A stretch of DNA of 46,823 nt from Leidyana gryllorum EB-2025a (GCA_048772705.1 JBLWGC010000226.1:1-46823); one strand, 5' to 3'; positions 21,462-28,814 are shown, counted from the stretch's first letter. The notes: a model not told the origin generated them from the sequence alone. Numbers and translations: made by a program.

Positions 21462-21534
21462 GCCGCCCTAGCTCAGTCCGTAGAGCGCAAGACTTTCAAT
21501 CTTGCAGTCGCGGGTTCGAGCCCCGCGGGCGGTG
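21462..21534 (+). tRNA. Lys-bodied tRNA with Glu anticodon TTC
   Basis: Acceptor GCCGCCC/GGGCGGT, D-arm and T-arm are perfect Lys. CAAGA-CTTTCAA-TCTTG reads TTC, one base from TTT. D-loop AGTCCGTA has one change. All stems pair. Confidence 0.85.
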
Positions 21535-21550
21535 TGGATCTATCTCCCTT

Positions 21551-21573
21551 ACTAACCACTATACTATCTCGGA
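21551..21573 (-). pseudogene. tRNA-Asp 5' fragment
   Basis: TCCGAGATAGTATAGTGGTT on the minus strand is the start of Asp; the gene stops before the anticodon at a join to Lys-flanking sequence. Confidence 0.6.
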
Positions 21574-21664
21574 CGCTCTGAACACGCCGGCCTCCAATCC
21601 CAGAAGTCTTTCTATTTTGGCTCACGGACAAAAAACGCGTGGAGCGATGAACCAACAACACTGT

Positions 21665-21751
21665 GGCAAGATAGCCGAGTTGTCTAAGGCGCTGTGCTCA
21701 GACCGCTGTCCGAAAGGGCGAGGATCTGGGGTTGAGCCTTTTGAACCCCGG
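21665..21751 (+). pseudogene. tRNA-Leu(CAG) with scrambled 3' half
   Basis: Fourth copy of the form at 1534, with further D-arm changes (GCCGAGTTGTC) and loop CTCAGAC. Confidence 0.6.
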
Positions 21752-21764
21752 AGCAGTTGGACGG

Positions 21765-21844
21765 CCGGGGGTAGCTCAGTTGGTAGAGCATCTGACTGTA
21801 GTGCTGGCATCAGATAGTTGGCGGTTCGATTCCGTCCCACCGGA
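21765..21844 (+). tRNA. tRNA-Tyr(GTA) with 7-nt intron
   Basis: 80-nt gene as at 1634, intron TGCTGGC, D-arm AGTTGGTA, T-arm GGCGG/CCGTC. Confidence 0.9.
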
Positions 21845-21949
21845 AGTAGAGTGGTGATTGGCAAAGTACTACTCAACCTGATGGTGTTGGCAGACAGCGT
21901 TGATAGGCCAACTAGAATACTCCGGCGAGGGTTCCATCTATCTAGTTCG

Positions 21950-22002
21950 GATGAGCTGAGAATCGATCCCAGAACCTTTCGTACACTAAGCACCGTTTCA
22001 TC
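21950..22002 (-). pseudogene. Short tRNA-like element, isotype unclear
   Basis: Divergent copy of the 54-bp element: GATGAAACGG, centre CTTAGTGTACGAAAGG and T-arm CTGGGATCGATTCTCAG. Confidence 0.45.
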
Positions 22003-22108
22003 ATCTGGGCTTGCCTCCCTCTGTGCCTACCTCATGGCCTTGAGTGATACTTCACATAGTGAGACGAGTCTCTTGACTGTACCCAGCGGGTTGAACCACC
22101 GACTAGGC

Positions 22109-22180
22109 GGCTGTTTGATCTGGTGGTATGATCCTTCCTTAGGGTGGAAAGAGTCCTGGGTTCGATTCCCAGAACAGCCC
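22109..22180 (+). tRNA. tRNA-Pro(AGG)
   Basis: Loop TTAGGGT; acceptor and B box perfect. D-arm TTGATCTGGTGG departs from the A box. 72 nt. Confidence 0.88.
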
Positions 22181-22271
22181 GTCTGATAGTTGTTGACGCA
22201 ACACGGCACTCGGACAACTAAGACGGGATCTGAGTTGTTGACTCAACAGGCTGCAACCCGGCCATTCGTCC

Positions 22272-22344
22272 AGACGCTACTGGGACTCGAACCCAGTATC
22301 CCCGGTTCCGAAGACCGATGCCATATCCATTAGGCCATAGCGCC
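22272..22344 (-). tRNA. tRNA-Arg(TCG), from an ACG body
   Basis: Identical in structure to the Arg-ACG genes, but the loop is CTTCGGA, so ACG reads TCG. This is a within-family change. A different Arg-TCG gene is at 43310. T-stem ACTGGG/CCCAGT is intact. Confidence 0.88.
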
Positions 22345-22467
22345 GACTAACGGAGCCGTCAAATGGAAGTGTGTAGCGATCCAGAGAGGACATGGGCAGC
22401 TACGCCCGATCGTGGGTTTGGACAGGCTTCACCTACATCTCCCATTCGAGACATCGGTGGACATACT

Positions 22468-22513
22468 ATCCAAGCCAGGATTCGGGCCTGGGTAGCACGG
22501 CCACAACTTGCTG
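22468..22513 (-). pseudogene. tRNA-His(GTG) 3' half
   Basis: CAGCAAGTTGTGGCCGTGC and the T-arm remain; the D-arm and 5' acceptor are lost. Confidence 0.55.
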
Positions 22514-22577
22514 AGGCTGGTGGGTACCAAAGCCACTTTAGTTGTCAGGCTATCGGGTTTTGTGTCGTTGCTTTCTT

Positions 22578-22650
22578 GCCGCCCTGGCTCAGTCGGTAGA
22601 GCGCAAGACTCTTAATCTTGCAGTCGCGGGTTCAAGCCCCGCGGGCGGTG
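22578..22650 (+). tRNA. tRNA-Lys(CTT)
   Basis: Complete 73-nt gene with loop CTCTTAA. T-loop TTCAAGC and A-box TGGCTC are single changes. Confidence 0.92.
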
Positions 22651-22684
22651 TGGATCTGTTGCCTGCAAGCACACTCAGCTGGAT

Positions 22685-22757
22685 TTCCACTGCCGGGACT
22701 TGAACCCGGATCGTGCGGGTGAAAGCCGCATATCCTAGCCACTTAGACTACAGTGGA
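22685..22757 (-). tRNA. tRNA-Glu(TTC)
   Basis: Complete 73-nt gene, loop CTTTCAC, acceptor and T-arm perfect. Confidence 0.94.
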
Positions 22758-22855
22758 CAAGTGGTCGAGTTTAGGCTTCGGCCGAGAGCCGAACCGTCTC
22801 GGAAAGATTCCACCATCAATACGACTGGAATTTGTTACCAAGTCCGAGCTTTCTT

Positions 22856-22919
22856 GCCGCCCCAACTCCGTCGGTAGAGCGCAAGACTTTTGAAGGGAGA
22901 ACCGCGGGTTCGGGCGGCG
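22856..22919 (+). pseudogene. tRNA-Lys(TTT) relic
   Basis: As at 18086 in inverted orientation, with the T-arm collapsed to CGGGTTCGGGC. Confidence 0.6.
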
Positions 22920-22989
22920 CGAGCAGTCCTAGTAAAGCTTGCTGAACCGTATGTGAAGCCACTGGCCGCAAAATGCCAAGTTCGACAAC

Positions 22990-23071
22990 GGCAACTTGCC
23001 CGAGTGGTTAAGGGGGTCGACTCGAAATCTACTGGGCCGGGCCCGCGCTGGTTCAAATCCAGCAGTTGTCG
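22990..23071 (+). tRNA. tRNA-Ser(CGA)
   Basis: Loop CTCGAAA gives CGA; acceptor GGCAACT/AGTTGTC and T-arm intact. The anticodon stem GTCGA/TCTAC has one mismatch. 82 nt. Confidence 0.85.
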
Positions 23072-23147
23072 TGCGATGTGATCGGGCATCAACTCCCTTC
23101 GGTCGTGACTCTGTTTTCATATACCGCGGGTGCAGCCGTTAGAGGCT

Positions 23148-23220
23148 TGGACGACCTGGGCATCGATCCCAGTATCTCTCGCATGTTAAGCGAGTGCTAT
23201 GTCATTTCAGCTAGTGGCCC
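23148..23220 (-). tRNA. Ala-bodied tRNA with Val anticodon AAC, damaged
   Basis: CTCGC-TTAACAT-GCGAG reads AAC on an Ala body with an intact T-arm (CTGGG/CCCAG). The D-arm is badly changed (GCTGAAATGACATAGC), and the acceptor is GGGCCAC. The inverted copy is at 31421. Confidence 0.65.
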
Positions 23221-23308
23221 GCTTTGCAGACACCATAGCATTTAGTGGTTCTTGACATATTATGACCAGTGTCCCGACTCTACCAGCAATTTGCACCACC
23301 GACAAGTC

Positions 23309-23380
23309 GGCTGTTTGGTCTAGTGGTATGATTCTTCCTTTGGGTGGAAGAAGTCCTGGGTTCGATTCCCAGAACAGCCC
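23309..23380 (+). tRNA. tRNA-Pro(TGG)
   Basis: CTTCC-TTTGGGT-GGAAG gives TGG. All arms intact, 72 nt. Confidence 0.94.
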
Positions 23381-23569
23381 GTCTGTCAGTTGTTGACTTA
23401 ATACGCCACGTCTCTTCAAGGTTGTCTAAGATATGCTGCTGCGACAGCTAAGACAAGATTTGAGTTGTATATGCATGGACTCTTCGCCAGATTCATTCCA
23501 ATTGGCCCATCAACGATGTCTGCCAAAACCCATCAGGTTGAGTAGCAGTCTGCCAACCACCACTCTACT

Positions 23570-23649
23570 TCCGGTGGGACGGAATCGAACCGCCGACTAC
23601 CTGATGCCAGCACCACAGTCAGATGCTCTACCAACTGAGCTACCCCCGG
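23570..23649 (-). tRNA. Tyr-bodied tRNA with His anticodon GTG
   Basis: Acceptor, D-arm, T-arm and TGCTGGC intron are Tyr. The loop is CTGTGG before the intron, so GTA reads GTG. The anticodon stem 3' strand is TCAGG. A His-bodied gene with GTA lies 344 bp downstream. Confidence 0.82.
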
Positions 23650-23814
23650 CCGTCCAACTGCTGCGAGGTTCGAAGGCTCAACCTCAGACCCTCAACAGTG
23701 GCCCTCTCAAGCTCAGAAGTACGGCACGGATTTCGGGGTGCTCGAAGGTGCCAGACTCGAGTTCCGGTAAGATTGCACGACCTGCGGTGTACCGCCCCGA
23801 AGTACTCTAACGGC

Positions 23815-23893
23815 CCGAGTTGCTTAGATGGCAACGCATCTGATGGTAGTGGTGGCATCAGATATTCGACGAGCAAATTCCGTCCCACCGGGA
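23815..23893 (+). pseudogene. tRNA-Tyr(GTA)-like relic with intron
   Basis: ATCTGATGGTAG, TGGTGGC and ATCAGAT are kept. The D-arm GCTTAGATGGCAACGC is partly recognisable. Confidence 0.55.
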
Positions 23894-23992
23894 GTTGAGG
23901 AGTGGACTTCTTACAACGTAGTTTGTCTGACGCTCCTGTTCCATTCCATCCTGATCGATGCTTCGCTACCTCTACAGTCTCGCTCAAAGATT

Positions 23993-24064
23993 GTCCGAGT
24001 CGTTTAGTGGTTAGGACAGCACGTTGTAGCCGTGCAAACCCAGGCTCGATTCCTGGCTCGGACA
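23993..24064 (+). tRNA. His-bodied tRNA with Tyr anticodon GTA
   Basis: Acceptor GTCCGAG/CTCGGAC and T-arm CCAGG/CCTGG are perfect His. GCACG-TTGTAGC-CGTGC reads GTA, one base from GTG. The A box has TTTAGTGG. All stems pair. Confidence 0.87.
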
Positions 24065-24143
24065 AGCAGTCTAAAGTGCATTGCTCTTCGCCCCCGAATG
24101 TTGGAAATATCGTTGCAGCCATGGTCAAGTCTGTACGATCGGC

Positions 24144-24214
24144 TGCACCTGCCGGGACTCGAACCCGGGCTGCGAGCATGGGAAGCTCGCATCCTACCCT
24201 TGGACCACAAGTGC
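24144..24214 (-). tRNA. tRNA-Gly(CCC)
   Basis: CGAGC-TTCCCAT-GCTCG gives CCC; acceptor GCACTTG/CAGGTGC; B box GGTTCGAGTCC. Complete, 71 nt. Confidence 0.92.
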
Positions 24215-24272
24215 ACTCGAGAAAGAGCTCCAGCACCCCGAGACTCGGCCGCAGTCTGCGTTGAGCTAGTGG

Positions 24273-24350
24273 GTGCCTCAAGTACTGGCAGGTTCCAGTC
24301 TGCGACTCTGTGGCTAAGACTTACCCTCTGGTGGCTGAACTACCAGGCTC
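24273..24350 (-). pseudogene. Asn-like tRNA relic
   Basis: Direct copy of 13708 with further loss in the anticodon region (GTAAGTCTTAGCC). Confidence 0.4.
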
Positions 24351-24410
24351 GGCTAAGATGATTGGAGCTTGAGAGACTTAAGCTTTGCAGGTGCCCAGTC
24401 GATGCAGTCA

Positions 24411-24482
24411 AGCCTTCTGCCGGAATCGAACCGGCGACTTCTCGATTACGAAGCAAACGCTCTGCCCCTAAGCTAAGAAGGC
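24411..24482 (-). tRNA. tRNA-Thr(CGT)
   Basis: Loop TTCGTAA gives CGT. Anticodon stem TTTGC/ATCGA pairs poorly; the rest is Thr consensus. 72 nt. Confidence 0.75.
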
Positions 24483-24570
24483 AATGCAAGCCGAAGATCA
24501 CGAATCAGACACTATTGACGGAGATTGCTGGGCACTTTGCTCAAGTATTCAACTGACTTCAACCACTGAC

Positions 24571-24641
24571 TTCCACTGCCGGACTTGAGCGCGGAGCTTG
24601 CGGGTGAGGCCGCATATCCTAGCCACTCAGACTACAGTGGG
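24571..24641 (-). pseudogene. tRNA-Glu, shortened anticodon loop
   Basis: Direct copy of 14006 with the same short loop; C1 is mispaired, and the T-arm reads GCGCTCAAGTCC. Confidence 0.55.
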
Positions 24642-24705
24642 CAACATTCCACAGCGAAGGCAGCTAGTCAGCCAAATCATCGAAGTAAAGTGCTGAGCAT
24701 TTGGC

Positions 24706-24778
24706 TACCTACGGCGAGACTCGAACTCGCAACCTTTGGATTAGAAGTCCAATGCGCTATCCATTGCGCCACGTAGGC
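24706..24778 (-). tRNA. tRNA-Arg(TCT)
   Basis: Complete 73-nt gene as at 14140, with loop CTTCTAA and one D-arm change (GCGCATTGG). Confidence 0.93.
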
Positions 24779-24867
24779 GGCAGCTTTTCGACTAGATTGA
24801 AATACCAACATTCACGTTTTTGGACCACGCGCCAGCCGTTTCTCTGCAGCCAAAGTTGCATGGCGTT

Positions 24868-24940
24868 TGGATGACCTGGCTATCGATCCCAGTACCTCTC
24901 GCATGCAAAGCGAGCGCTGCACCATCTGAGCTAGCCGCCC
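24868..24940 (-). tRNA. tRNA-Ala(TGC)
   Basis: Loop TTTGCAT; T-arm CTGGG/CCAG with ATCGATA loop; acceptor 3' GTCATCC has one mismatch; D-arm GGTGCAGC. 73 nt. Confidence 0.84.
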
Positions 24941-25000
24941 ATCCGTACAACATGGAAGACCTATCGCATCAAGTGGCTGACCGAGTGCCGATACCATGGC

Positions 25001-25080
25001 TGACAAGAGTTGGATTTGAACCCACGCCCTTTCGGACTGCGGCCTGAACACAGCGCCTTAGACCACTCGGCCATCTTGCC
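25001..25080 (-). tRNA. tRNA-Leu(CAG)
   Basis: Loop TTCAGGC and all arms. The T-loop TTCAAAT has G57 to A, and the T-stem has a mismatch. 80 nt. Confidence 0.87.
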
Positions 25081-25171
25081 GCAGTCTTGTTGGTTCGTCG
25101 CTCCACGCGTTTTTTGTCCGTGAGCCGAAATAGAAAGACTTCTGGGATTGGAGGCCGGTGTGTTCGGAGCG

Positions 25172-25243
25172 TCCGAGATAGTATAGTGGTTAGTGTCTCC
25201 GCCTGTCACGCGGAAGACCCGGGTTCGATTCCCGGTCTCGAAA
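25172..25243 (+). tRNA. tRNA-Asp(GTC)
   Basis: Loop CTGTCAC, perfect B box and A box. Acceptor 3' TCTCGAA has C2-A71. 72 nt. Confidence 0.88.
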
Positions 25244-25298
25244 CGCAGGTGGTTTCGCTTGAGATTCTCTGCTTCGGTTCTTGCTGAACGTTGCGAGC

Positions 25299-25370
25299 TA
25301 CAGCCACCGAGGATCGAACTCGGGACTTCTGCATGCGAAGCAGACGTCGTAACCACTAGACCATTGCTGC
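25299..25370 (-). tRNA. Val-bodied tRNA with Ala anticodon CGC
   Basis: TCTGC-TTCGCAT-GCAGA reads CGC where sister genes at the same module position (14730, 33820) read CAC. Acceptor and T-arm are Val. One base is missing from the variable loop, and G5 pairing is weakened. 72 nt. Confidence 0.75.
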
Positions 25371-25432
25371 ACAGATGGCCCCCGCAGCCCAAGACATGGC
25401 GAAGTTCCAGGGAGTAGTGAGGACCAGTTCCA

Positions 25433-25504
25433 AGGTCGCGCCGCGAATCGAACCCAGGTCGGGAGATTCAGAGTCTCCCGTGCTAACCACTACACGACGC
25501 AACC
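25433..25504 (-). tRNA. tRNA-Gln(CTG)
   Basis: GGAGA-CTCTGAA-TCTCC gives CTG. D-arm GTGTAGTGGTTAGCAC intact with a changed base before it (GTCG). T-stem CTGGG/CGCGG has one mismatch. Confidence 0.88.
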
Positions 25505-25612
25505 GGCTCAGCCCATCCCAGAAGAGTCTGATTTATCCGTACTAGCGCTTCCTCAACTGGACACACGCAACACGGGTCTCTCTACTGACCTCTGAAATAT
25601 TTTAAGTGGCTC

Positions 25613-25663
25613 CTGTATATAGCGCCCAGCGTAGGCGTTGGATTTGGGTCGGACAGAAAGCTC
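25613..25663 (+). pseudogene. tRNA-like relic (possible Asn)
   Basis: GGCTCCTGTATATAGCGCCC occupies the place where Asn relics follow Gln in other modules (15036, 34126) and shares their start. The remainder is unrecognisable. A copy is at 40211. Confidence 0.3.
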
Positions 25664-25697
25664 ACTTAAATCCCTGAAGCAGTTGCGCAAATGCAAC

Positions 25698-25779
25698 CGA
25701 CAAGGGTGAGATTCGAACTCACGCGGGTGAAACCCAACGGCTTAGCAGGCCGCCGCCTTAACCACTCGGCCACCTTGCC
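25698..25779 (-). tRNA. tRNA-Ser(GCT)
   Basis: GGCAAGG/CCTTGTC acceptor with G73, GCGGC-CTGCTAA-GCCGT gives GCT, long variable arm TTGGGTTTCACCCGC, T-arm GTGAG/CTCAC. Complete, 82 nt. Confidence 0.93.
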
Positions 25780-25983
25780 GAGAGTGGAACGGGCTACACA
25801 TTCCATCGGGAATCCCGTGCGAAATTGGTAGTGCCCCTTCTCGATGTCAGTATTTGCCTTTGGAATGACTGCTTGGCGGGGTGGACGAAGGTCAGAGTGG
25901 CCGGTTCAGTACCAATCATAAGGCTTTGCTGAACACATCAGTCGGCTCCTTCGGCTAGTGACTGTTCACCTCAACTCTGAAGC

Positions 25984-26057
25984 GGTCGCATATTCCCGTC
26001 GCTTAGAGCGTGAGCCTGATAAATTCTGAGTCCGCGACTGGAGCCCGGGCGTGACCA
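25984..26057 (+). pseudogene. tRNA-Ile-like relic (loop GAT)
   Basis: GGTCGCA start and CGTGACC end match Ile. The centre TGAGC-CTGATAA-ATTCT reads GAT without a paired stem; D-arm and B box are lost. Confidence 0.5.
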
Positions 26058-26157
26058 AGTGAGTGGATCTCTGATACAGATTCGCCCTGTACCCGAGGAA
26101 GGTCCAAGATTCCACGATCAATACGAATGGAATTTGTTACTAAGTCCGAGCTTCGTT

Positions 26158-26220
26158 GCCACCCCAAGTCCGTCGGTAGAGCGCAAGACTTGTGAGGGGA
26201 GACCGCGGGTTCGGGCAGCG
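26158..26220 (+). pseudogene. tRNA-Lys relic
   Basis: GCCACCCCAAGTCCGTCGGT and AGAGCGCAAGACTTGTGAGG: Lys with the T-arm collapsed, as at 22856. Confidence 0.5.
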
Positions 26221-26285
26221 CGAGAACTCAAGCTTGCTGAACCGTATGTGAAACCATTGGCCGCAAAATGCCGAGTTCGACAGGT

Positions 26286-26367
26286 GGCAACTTGCCCGAG
26301 TGGTTAAGGCGGTAGACTAGAAATCTACTGGGCCTGGCCCGCGCTGGTTTAAATCCAGCAGTTGTCG
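26286..26367 (+). tRNA. tRNA-Ser(AGA)
   Basis: Loop CTAGAAA, acceptor and variable arm intact. The T-loop reads TTTAAAT rather than TTCAAAT, changing the invariant C56. 82 nt. Confidence 0.83.
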
Positions 26368-26431
26368 TGCGATGTGGTGGAAATAATGCAATTCCCAGCA
26401 TCAAAAACTCATATAGGTCGAGAAAGGGAAT

Positions 26432-26503
26432 TCCTCCTTAGCTTAGGGGCAGAGCATTCGCTTTGTAAGCGAAAGGTCGCTGGTTCGATTCCGACAGGAG
26501 GCT
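26432..26503 (+). tRNA. tRNA-Thr(TGT)
   Basis: TTCGC-TTTGTAA-GCGAA gives TGT. Acceptor CCTCCT/AGGAGG differs from Thr-AGT, so this is a separate lineage. T1 mispairs with C72. 72 nt. Confidence 0.86.
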
Positions 26504-26545
26504 TCAGTCATCAGCCTAAACATGGTTGCGATCATCCGCCCGCAG

Positions 26546-26586
26546 TTTCGGACGGCGGCTTGCACACAGCACTCGGCCATCTTGCC
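26546..26586 (-). pseudogene. tRNA-Leu relic
   Basis: GGCAAGATGGCCGAGTG joined to TGTGTGCAAGCC and CCGAAA. The D-loop and part of the anticodon stem are deleted. Copy at 41099. Confidence 0.5.
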
Positions 26587-26665
26587 GAAGTGTTACCCGT
26601 TTCCTGTCCGTGAAATCTCAAAATGCGAGGAGTTCTGGGGTTGGAAGCCGGCGTGTTTACTAGCG

Positions 26666-26737
26666 TCCGAGATAGTATAGTGATTAGTTTTTCCGCCAGT
26701 CACGCGGAAGACCCGGGTTCGATTCCCGGTCTCGGAG
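26666..26737 (+). tRNA. tRNA-Asp(GTC) with A33
   Basis: Loop CAGTCAC keeps GTC but has A in place of the near-universal T33. A box GATTAG is also changed. Acceptor and B box perfect. Copy at 29096. Confidence 0.75.
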
Positions 26738-26785
26738 CAGTTCCAGCCCCTCACAACTGCTGCAACTCAGATTTTGTCTCAGCTG

Positions 26786-26834
26786 GTCTGGACTTCATCC
26801 GGGATTGTACGAGTGGGAGCCGCGTATAGAAGCC
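26786..26834 (-). pseudogene. tRNA-Glu relic
   Basis: GGCTTCTATACGCGGCTCCCAC aligns with the Glu D- and anticodon arms and CCCGG with its T-arm; acceptor strands are missing. Copy at 29216. Confidence 0.45.
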
Positions 26835-26875
26835 GACCTTGGAGAGACGTGGCATTGAGTCAACAACTATCAGAC

Positions 26876-26946
26876 GGGCTGTTCTGGGAATCGAACCCAG
26901 GACTTCTTCCACCCAAAGGAAGAATATATAACTGGACCAAACAGAG
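26876..26946 (-). tRNA. tRNA-Pro(TGG), damaged
   Basis: Loop TTTGGGT and T-arm intact. The D-arm is one base short (GGTCCAGTTATATATT), and acceptor positions 1-2 are CT. 71 nt, possibly a pseudogene. Copy at 29306. Confidence 0.65.
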
Positions 26947-26956
26947 CGCTGTGGGT

Positions 26957-27033
26957 GCGTCAGGTACTGGCAGGTTCCAAACCTGCGACTTCGTGGCTAA
27001 GAGACTTACACTCTGATGGCTGAGCTACGAGGC
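26957..27033 (-). pseudogene. Asn-like tRNA relic
   Basis: D-arm GCTCAGCCATCAGAG and T-arm GCAGG-TTTGGAA-CCTGC are well kept. The anticodon arm (TGTAAGTCTCTTAGCC) makes no 7-nt loop, and the acceptor does not pair. Confidence 0.5.
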
Positions 27034-27089
27034 TCAGCTACGATGATTGGAGTTGCGATAAGCTTGCAGGTGCCCATTCGATGCAGTCG

Positions 27090-27161
27090 AGCCTTCTGCC
27101 GGAATCGAACCGGCGACCTTTCGCTTACTAAGCGAATGCTCTGCCCCTAAGCTAAGAAGGC
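27090..27161 (-). tRNA. tRNA-Thr(AGT)
   Basis: Complete 72-nt gene, loop TTAGTAA, all stems intact. Confidence 0.94.
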
Positions 27162-27237
27162 AATGCAAGCCGGGAGTCACGCATCAGTCCCTATTGACAC
27201 AAGTTATCAGAGCACTTTGATCGAGTACTCTAATGAC

Positions 27238-27310
27238 CTCCACTGCCCGGACTTGAACCCGGATCGTGCGGGTGAAAGCCGCATACCCTAGCCACCTAGA
27301 CTACAGTGGA
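27238..27310 (-). tRNA. tRNA-Glu(TTC)
   Basis: Loop CTTTCAC, acceptor perfect with G73. D-loop AGGTGGCTAGGG and T-stem 3' CCGGG have single changes. Confidence 0.88.
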
Positions 27311-27396
27311 CGAGTCACAACAGTTGCACTGACGAATGAGGCGCCAGAGAACTGTGAGTCGATCTCAGGTGGGAAGTCCACCTAGGTTTGGCGGGT

Positions 27397-27447
27397 GGGC
27401 GGCTATCTCAAGTGGTAGAGCGATGACTTTGCACGCGAGAGGTCAGT
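27397..27447 (+). pseudogene. tRNA-Ala(TGC) 5' relic
   Basis: GGGCGGCTATCTCAAGTGG and TTTGCACGCGAGAGG, with the 3' half replaced as at 2620. Confidence 0.55.
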
Positions 27448-27638
27448 TTAGACACCTATCAATGCCGCAGGACAGGCTGAACATGGGGGTATTTGGTCAC
27501 TCCTCGCCGATAGAGGTGCTTTAGGAAGTGAGCACCCCCGGCCGTACGACTTCTTCGGGGCTGGAGGCCGATACACCGCACCCAGACGACAGTCGCAACG
27601 GAAGCCGTTTGCACGCTGAAACTCAGAAGGGAAGTAAC

Positions 27639-27722
27639 GCACAGATGCCCGAGTGGTCTAAGGGGCCAGACTCAAGTTCTGGTAGGCGCAAGTCTGCATG
27701 GGTTCGAATCCCATTCTGTGCA
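27639..27722 (+). tRNA. tRNA-Leu(CAA)
   Basis: Complete 84-nt inverted copy of 7348, loop CTCAAGT, T-arm ATGGG/CCCAT. Confidence 0.93.
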
Positions 27723-27811
27723 ACGGCGATCATTACCAAAAATAGGCTGGAAAAGGCCACAGTAGATTCGAGTCTCCATCCGTATATCCGGTTGCATGCA
27801 CCCAAGTATTT

Positions 27812-27875
27812 GGCTGTTGTTCTGGATCCTTCCTTGGGGTGGAAGGAGTCCTGGGTTCAATTCCCAGAACAGCCC
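27812..27875 (+). pseudogene. tRNA-Pro(GGG) lacking its D-arm
   Basis: Inverted copy of 7195, 64 nt, loop TTGGGGT. The T-loop here is TTCAATT. Confidence 0.65.
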
Positions 27876-28015
27876 TCTTGGTCGTTGGTTGACCCGAGGG
27901 GACAAGTTGCCCTCAGAACCAACACAGCATTTCATTAGCCCACTTCGGTAGGGCAGTCAGGGCAACTAACATCTCGAGAATTGCATTTCGGCTATTTCTT
28001 CCATGTTGCAGACTG

Positions 28016-28086
28016 AGCAGTGTAGCTCAGTAAAAAGTGTTGAGCTCATAATCCAAAGGTCCGTCGATCGAAACCACACACTGCTA
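28016..28086 (+). tRNA. Initiator tRNA-Met(CAT)
   Basis: A1-T72, loop CTCATAA, T-loop GATCGAAAC; D-loop shortened (CAGTAAAAAG) and the T-stem weakened (GTCGA/CCACA). 71 nt. Confidence 0.76.
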
Positions 28087-28135
28087 AGTGTGCGCAGAAG
28101 GGGAACCGTTATAGAATAGATTGCCTCGCGAGCAA

Positions 28136-28207
28136 AGCCTTCTGCCGGAATCGAACCGGCGACCTTTCGCTTACTAAGCGAATGCTCTGCCCCTAAGCTA
28201 AGAAGGC
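28136..28207 (-). tRNA. tRNA-Thr(AGT)
   Basis: Complete 72-nt gene with loop TTAGTAA. Acceptor GCCTTCT is the unchanged form of its partner at 6863. Confidence 0.94.
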
Positions 28208-28283
28208 AATGCAAGCCGAAGATCACGAGTCAGTCACTATTGACGGAGACTACTGGAGCACTTTGCTCGAATGATCCAATGAC

Positions 28284-28356
28284 TTCCACTGTCAGGACTT
28301 GAACCCGGATCGTGCGGGTGAAAGCCGCATATCCTAGCCACTTAGACTACAGTGGA
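28284..28356 (-). tRNA. tRNA-Glu(TTC)
   Basis: Loop CTTTCAC. D-arm consensus. The T-stem 3' strand is CCTGA, giving one mismatch. 73 nt. Confidence 0.88.
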
Positions 28357-28495
28357 CAACTCCCTTAGCTGCAGCTTTAGCCAAGAGCTGTACCCTCTTG
28401 ACAAGACGTGATTGCAGAATCCTGCGGTAGAAAAAGGAGGATCGGAGGGTCCAGCACCAACTCACGCATAAAACTCAACCATGTGCTATGTCCTC

Positions 28496-28566
28496 CGCAT
28501 CTGCCGGGAATCGAACCCGGGTCGTCTCGATGGCAACGAGACATTCTACCACTAGACCACAGATGC
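28496..28566 (-). tRNA. tRNA-Gly(GCC)
   Basis: Complete 71-nt gene, loop TTGCCAT, B box perfect, G73. Confidence 0.94.
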
Positions 28567-28661
28567 GTAACACCTTGTTGTTAGAGCTCGTAAACAATAA
28601 CGGCCGTTTTGCTGCGAATGAGAAGACAAATCGAGTTGAGCGAGTATGACGGGTAGTTTGT

Positions 28662-28733
28662 GGGTACGTAGCTCAGTGGTAGAGCAGCTGACTGCAGATC
28701 AGCAAGTCCGTGGTTCAACTCCGCGCGTGCCCT
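28662..28733 (+). tRNA. tRNA-Cys(GCA)
   Basis: Complete 72-nt gene with consensus D-arm GCTCAGTGGTAGAGC and loop CTGCAGA. Confidence 0.94.
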
Positions 28734-28814
28734 GAAGATGGTTTGGAACGATCGGAGATGTTGGACCTCCATTCCTGACCACAAGGCAATTAGTTTGGAA
28801 CGGGAGATGGTTTT

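Larger units (their letters stand above)
26650..27170. repeat. Direct duplication unit (copy 29080-29592)
   Basis: Asp, Glu relic, Pro, Asn-like relic and Thr follow in the same order with near-identical spacers at 29080-29592, offset 2430 bp. Both copies share rare changes such as A33 in Asp, so the duplication is recent. Confidence 0.9.
27508..28628. repeat. Inverted-repeat arm (partner 6442-7562)
   Basis: Reverse complement of 6442-7562 with no net indel. It carries Leu-CAA, Pro, iMet, Thr, Glu and Gly on the opposite strands. Outside the arms the sequences diverge abruptly, marking the inversion ends. Confidence 0.9.

Noticed and set aside
23570-23649. Reading this gene as an ordinary tRNA-His.
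   Set aside because: Acceptor, D-arm, T-arm and the Tyr intron all belong to Tyr; only the anticodon reads GTG.
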